From the NCBI RefSeq assembly GCF_000719265.1, contig NZ_JOFL01000001.1, positions 124,001-188,000 on the forward strand: DNA of 64,000 nucleotides. The letters run 5' to 3'. Position numbers and translations under genes: made by a program. The notes under the pieces were generated by a model that did no database searches, was not told the DNA's origin, and saw nothing but the letters and a program-made list of their open reading frames with translations. Every line of letters begins with the position of its first letter. Position 1 is the stretch's first letter. Positions 34,801 through 42,645 of the stretch are shown here, in pieces. Source of the stretch: Streptomyces roseoverticillatus (GTDB lineage Bacteria > Actinomycetota > Actinomycetes > Streptomycetales > Streptomycetaceae).

Positions 34801-36048
34801 GTGCTGTTCCACTCGGCGCTGACCTTCGACGGCTCGCCGTTCGAACTGTGGGTGGCCCTCGCCAACGGCGCTGCGGTGGCCGTCTCGACCGCGGGACGGC
34901 GGTCGCTGGAGGGCCTCGCGCGGGACGTGGAGCGGCTGGGTGCCACGGTGGCGTTCCTGACGACGGCGCTCTTCCACCACCTGGCCGCGCGCCGCTCTCC
35001 GGTCTTCTCCGTGCTGCGCTCGGTGATCGTGGGCGGCGAGGCCCTGTCGGCGCGGCACGCGCGCGCCGTCCTGCGCGCCCACCCGTGGCTGGAGCTGGTC
35101 AACGGCTACGGGCCGACCGAGACCACGTCGTTCGCCACGGCCCACCACGTGCGGGACGCCGACTGCGACGCCCCGCCGCCCGTCGGGCGCCCCCTGGCCG
35201 GGGCGACGGCGCACGTCCTGGACGAGCACGGCGCCGCGGTGCCCGCCGGCACCCGCGGCGAGCTGTGGGTCGGCGGCCCCCGCCTCGCGACGGGCTACCT
35301 CGGCCAGGAGGCCCTGACGGCGGAGCGCTTCGTCGAACACCCCTCGGCGGGGCGGCTCTACCGCACGGGCGACATCGTGTCGGCGCGCCCGGACGGGACG
35401 CTGGACTTCCACGGCCGCGTGGACGACCAGGTCAAGATCCGCGGCTTCCGGATCGAGCCGGGCGAGATCGAGCACGCCCTGCGCGACCACCCGCGCGTGG
35501 CGGACGCCGCCGTCACCGTCGTACGGGCCGGTGAGGACGACGCGCGCCTGGTCGCGTTCGTCGTGCCCGACGGCGACGGGCAGCCCGCCGTGGCGGCCCT
35601 GCGCGACCACCTGGCCGGGCGGCTGCCCGCGCACCTGCTGCCCAACGCGTGGTCCGTGGTCGACGCGCTGCCGCTGACCGGCAACGGCAAGGTGGACCGC
35701 CGGGCCCTCGCCGGGCGGCCGGTGCCGGGCCTGCCGCAGTCCCCGGACGCGCCCGGGCCCGTACGCCGCGAGCTGACGCCCCTTCAGCGGGCTGTCGCGG
35801 ACGCCTGGGGCCGGGCGCTGGAGTGCGAGGTCGGCGACCCGGACGCCGACTTCCTGGCCCTGGGCGGGCACTCGCTGCTCGCGCTGGGCGTCGTGGACGA
35901 CCTGCGCGAGGACCTCGGCGTGGAGCTGACGCTGGCCGCGTTCTTCGCGGCGCCCACGGTGGCCGGGCAGGCGGCCCTCGTCGAGGAGGCACTGGCGGAG
36001 ACGTTCGGCACGGAGCCGGACGCGGAGCGGAACGGGGCGGGACAGTGA
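31828..36048 (+). CDS. NRPS, A-T-(repeat linker)-A-T
   Basis: 1406 residues. A1 (20-540; LTSGSTGVPKA near 181, NAYGPAE), T1 (545-615; GGDSL near 568), a tandem-repeat linker (about 625-790), A2 (800-1310; YTSGSTGRPKG near 954, NGYGPTE), and T2 (1325-1395; GGHSLL near 1346). No C domain lies between the modules. Pocket residues by eye: A1 D-P-L-I-L-I-A-V-V (no match known to me); A2 D-G-F-F-I-G-G-S-F, close to valine/isoleucine codes. ATG 31828 follows GGAGGAA. The stop overlaps the next gene (GTGA). Confidence 0.94.
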   Translation: MTSSRTAAHLSIAHGGTATTEGWDDVLARYAHHVSATPDAPAVEDGELTWTYAGLDALADRTADALRDRVRPGDLVAVCLDRSAALVATAVAVARLGAVYLPLGPRPGERRLAAVADGLRVACLIGAPGVLPEAYAGAELLSLPLPAEGANAHGRAVAAFPAAAPDAGRPAVPDGTFYAVLTSGSTGVPKAVAVPGTALAARLRWYAARTAARPGDRHSLLVGVSFDPHVLELWTALTSGGALAVPPDDVRWDPEVLTAWWRRAGVSVAILPTPLAEIVLERPWPDLPALRHLSIGGDRLRRRPGPGVTARVDNAYGPAEAAVVATAHAVEADRDAPGTPPPIGTPADGTVVCVTGPDGHVVPRGEAGELRIGGAGLASGYLDEALTARRFVAPPPEVTGTGRVYRTGDRVRMRPDGVLEFLGRLDDQVKVRGARIEPAEAEAAFEDDPRVLRAVVAAESAAGGDVRLIAFVRLAPDAGALPPAELLEAVRGRLPEQAVPSALRYVETFPLDANGKVDRAALLAGDAPVAAGDDTGTDTDTERLVVELCRGLLGRPETGPGDNFLASGGDSLTAARLLTALEERFGVRLRAPQLLRQPDLHSLAALVDSRREHAPAAPAGPAGAAEPRGAGVPSAARAEDGDGRVPGTRPVEPHQHAVPAAATAVHHDGRAPGTPPVDQDHSPAGTAEPSMQAVPSAPTAGAHGSETPDTRPAELHQDHGPEDSIKPSERAVSSAPTASDHHAESPSTPPVDQDHSPAGTAEPSQRAVPSAPTAGRHDGPTPAEHPAPGAGTHTAFGRPRPGGVLGRVLDHASAEPSALAVTDGELTLTYGELAAAARRLAGALQARGVGRGTPVGLLLPHSVGAVVAKAAVWWAGGHYVPLDAAYPRARTEAMLADAGVSLVVGEKDLLEAAGIPAVRTLVLTAGGLAGCGLDAADGDLPEPPPYEPGATAYVMYTSGSTGRPKGVAITHRGIAGLTAGPDFLTVTPRDRVLFHSALTFDGSPFELWVALANGAAVAVSTAGRRSLEGLARDVERLGATVAFLTTALFHHLAARRSPVFSVLRSVIVGGEALSARHARAVLRAHPWLELVNGYGPTETTSFATAHHVRDADCDAPPPVGRPLAGATAHVLDEHGAAVPAGTRGELWVGGPRLATGYLGQEALTAERFVEHPSAGRLYRTGDIVSARPDGTLDFHGRVDDQVKIRGFRIEPGEIEHALRDHPRVADAAVTVVRAGEDDARLVAFVVPDGDGQPAVAALRDHLAGRLPAHLLPNAWSVVDALPLTGNGKVDRRALAGRPVPGLPQSPDAPGPVRRELTPLQRAVADAWGRALECEVGDPDADFLALGGHSLLALGVVDDLREDLGVELTLAAFFAAPTVAGQAALVEEALAETFGTEPDAERNGAGQ
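33690..34200 (+). repeat. Tandem 36-38-residue repeats in NRPS linker
   Basis: In frame inside the A-T-A-T synthetase. About 4.5 units of the form xAVPSAPTAxxHxxxxPxTxPVDQDHSPAGTAEPS follow each other (36, 38 and 36 residues for the full ones). A stretch of about 50 bp around CTCCGGTGGACCAGGACCAC is identical at 33851 and 34073, 222 bp apart, showing recent duplication at DNA level. The repeats are Pro/Ala/His/Asp-rich and probably disordered. Confidence 0.85.
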
Positions 36049-38759
36049 GCAGCGGTACGGCTTCGGAGGTCGCGCGGCAGGAGGCGCTGCTGCGGCTCGC
36101 CCGCCGACGCAGCACGGACGCACGGGCCCGCAGGCCGGAGCGGCCGGCGCCTGCGGCGGCGGACGGCGGGACCGCGCCGCTGTCCCACGCTCAGCACCGG
36201 ATGTGGCTGATGGAGCGCCTGGGCCAGGGCGGCGCGGTCTACAACGTGCCGTTCGCGACCCGGGTGCGCGGCCGCTTCGACGCGGAGGCGTTCGACCGGG
36301 CCCTGACCGGCCTGGTGCGCCGCCACGAGGTGCTGCGGACGCGCTACGGGCGGCGGGACGACGAGCCGTACCAGGAGGTGACGGCGGCGCGCCGGGTGCC
36401 TGTCCGTACCGTGGACGCCGCCGGGGACGCCGCGCGGAAGGCGCTCGGCGAGGAGGCGGCGCGCGGCTTCGACCTCGCGGCCGGTCCGGTGCTGCGGGCC
36501 CTGCACGTGCGGCACGCCACGGACGACCGCACACTCTTGCTGACGTTTCATCACATCGCGGTCGACGGCGGCTCCCTGGACGTGATCGCCCGCGAGCTCG
36601 GCGACCGCTACCGCGCCGAGCTGGAGGGGCGCGACGCGGAACCGGAGCGCCCCGCGCCGCGGTACGCGGACTTCGCCCGGCGGGAGCGGGCCGGTTCGGA
36701 CGCGCTCGACGAGGGCCTCGCCTACTGGACCGGGCGGCTCGCGGGCGCCCGCCCCGTGCCCCTGCCCCGGGACGGAGCGGAGCCCGGCCGCCGGGGCGAG
36801 GCGCGGGTGCTGTCCGCGCCGCTGGGTCCCGGCACGGTCGAGGGGCTGCGGGCGGCGGGCCGCGCGCACCGGGCGACGCTGTTCACGGTCGTGCTGTCCG
36901 CGGCGTTCGCGGCGCTCCTGGAGGCGACCGGCGAGGAGGACCCCGTCATCGGCTGCGCCAGCAGCCACCGCGACACGGCGGGCGCGCGCGGCCTGGTGGG
37001 CCTGTGCGTGAACACGCTCCCGGTCCGGCCCGGGCTGTCCGGGGCCGGGGACACGGGCACGCTGCTGGCGCGGGTACGGGACGCGCTCCTGGAGGCGCAG
37101 CGCCACCGTCACGTCCCGTTCGACCTCATGGTCGAACGGCTGGGGGCCGCCGCACGCGATGCCGGCGGCAACCCGTTGGTGGGCGTCACGGCGGACGTCC
37201 TGACCCCGCCGCCAGTCCTGCGGCTGGCCGGGGCGGAGTGCAAGCCCGTCGATGTCGCGCTGGACGGCGTCAAGTTCGGCCTCGGCCTCTACCTGGAGGA
37301 AGGAACGGCTGACAGCGGCCCGCGCTGCCTGATCCGCTACGACCGCGGCCGCCTCGGCGAGGAGGCGGCCGGCCGTCTGCTGGACGGCTTCGCGGAGGTG
37401 CTGACGTCACTGTCGACGGGCGAGAACCGGCCGCTGGTCACGGCGGGTAGGCGGCTCCTGGTGCGCGACGCGTCCCGCGAGCGGGACGGGGGCCGCGGAC
37501 CCGGTGGCCTCTCCGGGCCCGTCCGGCACCCGGATGCCGGCGGGCGCTCCGAGCCCGGCTCGTCCTCCCGCACCCCCGCGGACGCGGGCCCCGTGGCCGC
37601 CGTCGTGGACGTCTTCACCGAGCTGCTCGGTGAGCGGCCCGGCCCCGACGGGGACTTCTTCCTCCTCGGCGGGCACTCCCTTCTCGCGGTCCGGGTCGCC
37701 GAGCGGCTCCGGGAGCGGCTGCGGGTGCCGCTGACGGGGCTCGACGTCCTGGAGCAGCGCACCCCGCGGGCGCTGGGGGCGCTGCTGGACGAGAGGGCGC
37801 GGGCTCGGGCGAGCCGCCGCCCGGCGGCCCGTACGTCCTCCGTCGCCGCGCGGCCCTCCGCCGGGGGCACGGTGCTCGTCACGGGCGGCACCGGCGGTGT
37901 CGGGGCGTTCGTGCTGCAGGAGCTGGCGGCCCGCGGCCGGCCGGTCCGGGCGCTCGTGCGGCCCGAGTCGGCGCACCTGGTGGCGGCCGACGGGGTGGAC
38001 GTGGCCGAGGGCGACCTGGCCGACGCGGACAGCCTGCGCGCCGCGGTGTCGGACGACGTGACCGCGGTCATCCACGCGGCCTGCACGTTCACCTCCCCGG
38101 AGGTGGACGTCGCGGCGATGCGGGCCCTGCTGGACGGCTGGCGGCGCGGCTCGTTCGTCTTCGTGAGCAGCGTGGACGCGTACGGCCGGCCGTCGGTGAC
38201 CGATGTCGCCGAGGACACCGCGCCGGAGGAGCCGCTCACCGCGTACGGGCGGGCGAAGCTCGACTGCGAGCGGATGCTGTGGGAGGCGGCGGGCACGGCG
38301 GGCCGGGGCGGGGCCGCCGTGGTCCGCGCCCCGATCGTGTGGGGCCCGCACCCCCGGCTGCGGGACCAGCTGCGCTGGGGGGCGACGGGTGCGCTCTTCC
38401 AGGCGGCCCGCGCCGGGGAGCCGGTCGTGCTGCCCGCGGCGGGCGCGGTCCCGGCCTCCGGCGACCCGTGGTCCGGCGTTCCCTGGATCCACGCCGCGGC
38501 CCTGGCCCGGACCCTGGTGGCGTGTGCCGAACGGCCCCCGGAGGGCACGGTCAACGCCATCGGCGGGCATGTCGGCTGGGAGGAGTTCGCCGGCGAGCTG
38601 ATCCGGCTGCTGGGCAGCTCCGGCACCGTCGTCGCCGGCGGGCGGGCGCCCGGTCTCCTGCACCGTCACCGCTACCGCGCCGAGGCCCTGGCCGAGGAGC
38701 TGGTGGCGCGCCCGGGCGAGGACTGGCGCTCGGCGATCGCCGCGATGCTGGCGCTCTGA
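36045..38759 (+). CDS. NRPS termination protein, C-T-SDR (reductase-like)
   Basis: 904 residues: condensation domain (45-470, intact HHIAVDG near 167), carrier protein (510-590; GGHSLL near 541), and a C-terminal extended SDR domain (608-904) with TGGTGGVG, SSVDAYG and YGRAK giving Rossmann, Ser and YxxxK. This third part is shorter than usual NRPS thioester reductases and looks more like NAD-dependent epimerases. It stands where a thioesterase would be, so reductive release to an aldehyde or alcohol is the leading guess. GTG 36045 overlaps the upstream stop. Confidence 0.92.
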   Translation: MSSGTASEVARQEALLRLARRRSTDARARRPERPAPAAADGGTAPLSHAQHRMWLMERLGQGGAVYNVPFATRVRGRFDAEAFDRALTGLVRRHEVLRTRYGRRDDEPYQEVTAARRVPVRTVDAAGDAARKALGEEAARGFDLAAGPVLRALHVRHATDDRTLLLTFHHIAVDGGSLDVIARELGDRYRAELEGRDAEPERPAPRYADFARRERAGSDALDEGLAYWTGRLAGARPVPLPRDGAEPGRRGEARVLSAPLGPGTVEGLRAAGRAHRATLFTVVLSAAFAALLEATGEEDPVIGCASSHRDTAGARGLVGLCVNTLPVRPGLSGAGDTGTLLARVRDALLEAQRHRHVPFDLMVERLGAAARDAGGNPLVGVTADVLTPPPVLRLAGAECKPVDVALDGVKFGLGLYLEEGTADSGPRCLIRYDRGRLGEEAAGRLLDGFAEVLTSLSTGENRPLVTAGRRLLVRDASRERDGGRGPGGLSGPVRHPDAGGRSEPGSSSRTPADAGPVAAVVDVFTELLGERPGPDGDFFLLGGHSLLAVRVAERLRERLRVPLTGLDVLEQRTPRALGALLDERARARASRRPAARTSSVAARPSAGGTVLVTGGTGGVGAFVLQELAARGRPVRALVRPESAHLVAADGVDVAEGDLADADSLRAAVSDDVTAVIHAACTFTSPEVDVAAMRALLDGWRRGSFVFVSSVDAYGRPSVTDVAEDTAPEEPLTAYGRAKLDCERMLWEAAGTAGRGGAAVVRAPIVWGPHPRLRDQLRWGATGALFQAARAGEPVVLPAAGAVPASGDPWSGVPWIHAAALARTLVACAERPPEGTVNAIGGHVGWEEFAGELIRLLGSSGTVVAGGRAPGLLHRHRYRAEALAEELVARPGEDWRSAIAAMLAL

Positions 38760-38826
38760 CCGGCCGCACGCCCTGACCGTACGCACTGGGCCATGCGCAC
38801 GCCTGGGCCGTACGCACACCGGAAAA

Positions 38827-38865
38827 CCGTCGGGCCACCAGGACATCGCCCTGGTGGCCCGACGG
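38827..38865. terminator. Strong bidirectional terminator after the NRPS locus
   Basis: A perfect 16-bp stem, CCGTCGGGCCACCAGG (38827-38842) with its complement at 38850-38865, around a 7-base loop. It is preceded by AAAA and followed by TATTA. It closes the NRPS operon 68 bp after its last stop and insulates the downstream protease gene. Confidence 0.9.
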
Positions 38866-39057
38866 TATTACGTGCACCCGCCGTGAAGAACGACGGAGCC
38901 CGCCGGACGTCACGGGCACAAAACGGACGATCGTCTGCCGAGGGGCCGAAAGGTGCCCACGGGACTGCGCGGACCATTGATGAAAGGGCACCGCCCCCGC
39001 TTCCATGGCGCTGCCCCGGCACGCTCAGGTGCCGGGCACGTCGCGAGGGGGGACACC

Positions 39058-41919
39058 TTGCCCGGCTTACGCAGACCCGGATCCCGTCCGGGAAGACCGA
39101 GAGCATGCGCAGCACAGAGCGGCATCACCGGTGCGGCGGCGCTGATCAGCGCCGCCGCACTCGTCGTCTCCGCGGCGCCCGCCGGCGCGGCGGCACCGCC
39201 GCCCCCGGGCCCTGGTGAGGTGATCCCCGGTCAGCGGACCGAGACCCCCGCGCTGGTGACGGGGATCCGGGAGGGGGCCGACGCCGCGGGGAGCGCGGCC
39301 GACGCGGCGCGCGGGCACCTGGCGGAGAAGAAGGACCGCTACCGGATCGCCGAGCCCGGCCGCGACCTGAAACCCGTACGGACCACCGCGGCCGGCGGGG
39401 CGGAGACCGTGCGCCTGCAGCAGAAACACCGCGGCGTCGACGTGCTCGGCGGGCAGTACGTCGTCCGCATGGAGAACAAGGGCGGCAAGCGCGTCGTCAC
39501 CGGCACCTCCGGCAAGTACTTCACCGGCCTGACGGCGGACACCACGCCCGGGGTCGACGAGGCCCTGGCCGTCGAGCGGGCGGTGGACGCGACCGCGGAC
39601 CGGCTCCATGCGCAGCACCCCGGCTCCGGCAAGGGCACGGAAGGAGACGGGAAGGACGCGGCGGCGCAGCCGCTGACGGGCACCCACCGCGGGCTGGTCG
39701 TGCTGCCGAAGGGCCCGGGCGTGCTCACCCGGCACGTCACGGTGCGGGGCACGGACCCGGCCACCGGTGCGCCGGTGCTGCAGGAGGTGTACGTCGACGC
39801 GAAGGCCGGCTATCCGGTCCTCCAGTACAGCGGAATCAAGACGTTCCGGGCCGCCGGGCCGGCAGCCGGCGCGACGAACGCGCCCGCGGCGGACGCGCGC
39901 GGCTCCCGCGCTGCCGCGGACGATCCCGGAGTGAAGGGTTCCGGCGTCACTCTGGGCGGCCGGACCGTCGGCCTGGACCTCGCCCGCGACGAGACGAGCG
40001 GCGCGTACGTGATGCGCGATCACTCCCGCATGCGCGACAGCAGCAAGAACGTGCTCGCCACGTGGGACGCGCGGGGCAGGAGCGTGTGGGAGACGTCCGG
40101 TTCCTGGCCGGAGGGCATCAAGGAGTTCGCCTCGCCGACGCCCGCCTTCGGCAAGGAGGCGACCGACGCGGGCGCTGTCGACGCCCACTGGGCCGCGGGC
40201 AAGGTCTACGACTACTACAAGAAGGTCCACGGCCGCGACAGCCTGGACGGCCGCGGCATGACCCTCAACTCCCTGGTCGGCATCACCGCGTTCGGCGGCG
40301 GCTACGCCAACGCCTTCTGGGACGGCGCCAAGATGGTGTACGGGATCGGCGACGCCGAGTACCGCCCGTTCTCCGCGGCGCTGGACGTCGTCGGGCACGA
40401 GATGACGCACGGCGTCGTGGAGAACAGCGCGGAGCTCGTCTACGCGGGCCAGTCCGGCGCCCTGAACGAGGCCCTCGCCGACTACTTCGGCGACGCCGTC
40501 AAGACCGACGTCCTCGGCATCGCCATGGACAACCCGGACGCGGGCCTGCTGGGCGACGGGCTGTGCCGGACGAAGGGCCCGCGCGAGTGCGCCGTGCGCG
40601 ACCTCAACGACGGGCGGAACACCTCCAAGTCCTTCCTCGGCGTGGGCTTCGCCACGGACAACGGCGGCGTCCACCTCAACTCCACGATCTTCTCGGGCGC
40701 GCTGTGGGACCTGCGGGAGGACATCGACCGGACGCTGGCCGACCGGATCGTCTACAAGGCGCTCACCGAGTACATGACCCCGCTGGACGGCTTCACCGAG
40801 GGCCGGGCCGCGGTGCTCGCCGCGGCCAAGGACCTGAAGGTCACGGACCGGGAGCTCCGGGCGGTCGAGCGGGCGTTCGCCGCGCACGGCGTCGTGCCCG
40901 GCTGGGAGCTCGCCCTGGGCGTGGACTCGGACCAGCTCTTCGGCAGGGTCAGCACGGACGGTTCGCGGGTGGGCGCGGGCGGCGGCTGGTGGGCCGCGTC
41001 GAGGTCGAACGAGACCGGCGCCGAGCCGTACTCGGTCTGGGCCGGGCGCACGGACGGCACCGGCGCGCCGAAGCTGATCAGCCCCAACGACGGCCGCTAC
41101 CACGTCAACCCGGTCACCGACGGCAAGACCGTGGTGTGGGAGGCGTACGGGCGGCGGTCGGTGGAGGTTCTCGCTCGGCCGGTCGCGGGAGGGCCGGTCA
41201 AGAGCTTGCGGTCCCTGCGGCGCAGCTTGTCCCCGCTGGGCGTCGAGGGCGACGTCGTGGTCATGGAGACCAAGGGGCGCACGGTGTCCCGGTACGTGGA
41301 GTACGTACGGCTGAGCGACCGGATCCCCGTGCAGCTGGTGGACAAGCCCGGTGTGACGACGGCCTCCCCGTCGATCAGCCACGGCCGGATCGCCTACACC
41401 AGGATCGACCGCGGGTGGGACACGGGCACGCGCACGTCCTCCGTGGAGGTGTTCGACCTCGCCACGGGCCGGACGACGGTGGTGCAGAAGCTCGGCGGGT
41501 ACCCGGCCCTGGGACCCACCGGTATCAGCGGCAACAGCGTCTACTGGCTGGCCAAGGACGACGCGTCGGCGGACCGGACGGCGATACGCCGCGCCGGCCT
41601 CGACGGCACGGGGCTCACGGAGATCAGCCCGGCCACGGGCCCGGGCGCGATCGACGCCGCTGATCTGACGGCCTCCGAGGAGGCAGTGACCGTCGCCGTG
41701 GCGACGCCCGTGACCGGGCCCGGGACGTACGACAACGCGACCCTGACGAAGCTCTGGCAGTTCTCGGCGGACGGCAAGCAGAAGGGCCGGGTCTCGTGCA
41801 ACCGCGGTGAGCAGCTCTCCGCGACCGCGACCGGCGCCAGGCAGGTCGTGTGGATCGACTCGACGACCGGCTACAGCGATGTGGTCACCCGCGCCCGCCC
41901 GGCGGGCGCCTGCGGCTGA
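39058..41919 (+). CDS. Secreted M4 (thermolysin-like) metalloprotease
   Basis: 953 residues. A signal peptide (core about 21-40, ending AGAAAP), an FTP/PepSY-type prodomain (VRLQQKHRGVDVLGGQYVVRM), then the M4 catalytic domain with zinc site VVGHEMTHGVVE and third ligand Glu in NEALADYFGD. The His of NGGVHLNSTIFSGALWDL is also present. The last 330 residues form an extra beta-propeller-like region. The TTG at 39058 has GAGGGGG upstream and gives a good leader; ATG 39104 reads MRSTERHHR in another frame, so a frameshift in the signal region is possible. Confidence 0.9.
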   Translation: MPGLRRPGSRPGRPRACAAQSGITGAAALISAAALVVSAAPAGAAAPPPPGPGEVIPGQRTETPALVTGIREGADAAGSAADAARGHLAEKKDRYRIAEPGRDLKPVRTTAAGGAETVRLQQKHRGVDVLGGQYVVRMENKGGKRVVTGTSGKYFTGLTADTTPGVDEALAVERAVDATADRLHAQHPGSGKGTEGDGKDAAAQPLTGTHRGLVVLPKGPGVLTRHVTVRGTDPATGAPVLQEVYVDAKAGYPVLQYSGIKTFRAAGPAAGATNAPAADARGSRAAADDPGVKGSGVTLGGRTVGLDLARDETSGAYVMRDHSRMRDSSKNVLATWDARGRSVWETSGSWPEGIKEFASPTPAFGKEATDAGAVDAHWAAGKVYDYYKKVHGRDSLDGRGMTLNSLVGITAFGGGYANAFWDGAKMVYGIGDAEYRPFSAALDVVGHEMTHGVVENSAELVYAGQSGALNEALADYFGDAVKTDVLGIAMDNPDAGLLGDGLCRTKGPRECAVRDLNDGRNTSKSFLGVGFATDNGGVHLNSTIFSGALWDLREDIDRTLADRIVYKALTEYMTPLDGFTEGRAAVLAAAKDLKVTDRELRAVERAFAAHGVVPGWELALGVDSDQLFGRVSTDGSRVGAGGGWWAASRSNETGAEPYSVWAGRTDGTGAPKLISPNDGRYHVNPVTDGKTVVWEAYGRRSVEVLARPVAGGPVKSLRSLRRSLSPLGVEGDVVVMETKGRTVSRYVEYVRLSDRIPVQLVDKPGVTTASPSISHGRIAYTRIDRGWDTGTRTSSVEVFDLATGRTTVVQKLGGYPALGPTGISGNSVYWLAKDDASADRTAIRRAGLDGTGLTEISPATGPGAIDAADLTASEEAVTVAVATPVTGPGTYDNATLTKLWQFSADGKQKGRVSCNRGEQLSATATGARQVVWIDSTTGYSDVVTRARPAGACG

Positions 41920-42129
41920 CCGGCAGACCGGCAGACCGGCGACGTGCCGCGCCCCGCCCCGGTGCCGAGTGCACGGGGCGGGGGCGCGGCCTCCTCGGAC
42001 ATGGCCTGAAACCACCGCTGTTCATGCGGGATGTCACGTAATATCCGTGGCCTCGCACGACATACGAACAACTGTCGCAGCGCTCGGCGCGGCCGGGCTC
42101 CGCGGCGGTCCAGGGGGAAAGGAAACTCG

Positions 42130-42558
42130 ATGACGTCGTCCCGCTTCGCGCGCCGCCTCGCCGGCGCCGCGGCCGCCGCACTCGTGATCGGCGCGGGCGC
42201 GCTCGCCACCGCTCCGTCCGCTGCCGCGAAGGCCAACCTCCTGGCGATCGACAAGGTGGCGCTCCACGAGCCCGGCCTGCAGGTGGACGTCACATACTCC
42301 TGCGACCCGGGCATGAACCACCAGCTGGTGGCCAACGCGGCCAAGCTGGGCACGAGCGCCCACGACGAGTCCGTCGCCGCCGGGACGATCAAGGTCGGCA
42401 AGCTCGTCTGCGACTACAACAGCCACGCCGTCCGGGTGCCCCTGCGCACCGCCGTCGGCTCGCACTTCGCGAAGGGCGACCGGGTGAAGGTCACCGTCTT
42501 CTACTTCGACGACGAGGGCTTCAGCTACGCCCGCCAGGAGACCGTCGCGGGGCTGTGA
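42130..42558 (+). CDS. Small secreted protein
   Basis: 142 residues with a clear Sec signal peptide (1-33, ending APSAAAKA) and a mature part of about 110 residues that looks all-beta, with two Cys (YSCDPGM, KLVCDYN) likely forming a disulfide. The ATG follows GGGGGAAAGGAA. Similar small exported proteins are frequent in Streptomyces; I do not recognise a named family or role. Confidence 0.75.
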   Translation: MTSSRFARRLAGAAAAALVIGAGALATAPSAAAKANLLAIDKVALHEPGLQVDVTYSCDPGMNHQLVANAAKLGTSAHDESVAAGTIKVGKLVCDYNSHAVRVPLRTAVGSHFAKGDRVKVTVFYFDDEGFSYARQETVAGL

Positions 42559-42645
42559 CCCGGACGGCGACCGGGTGCGGCCGACACGGGACAGACATAC
42601 GAGTATTGGCCACGCTCCGGACGCCGAGTCACTAGCCTGTGCCCG

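Noticed and set aside
31837..36534. Very long leftward frame across the NRPS gene
   Set aside because: Antisense frame without stops because of GC bias; no start signal and no domain, while the plus strand encodes clear A and T domains.
39104..39218. Separate short gene starting at ATG 39104
   Set aside because: It stops after about 37 codons inside the protease gene; better read as the protease signal region in a shifted frame.
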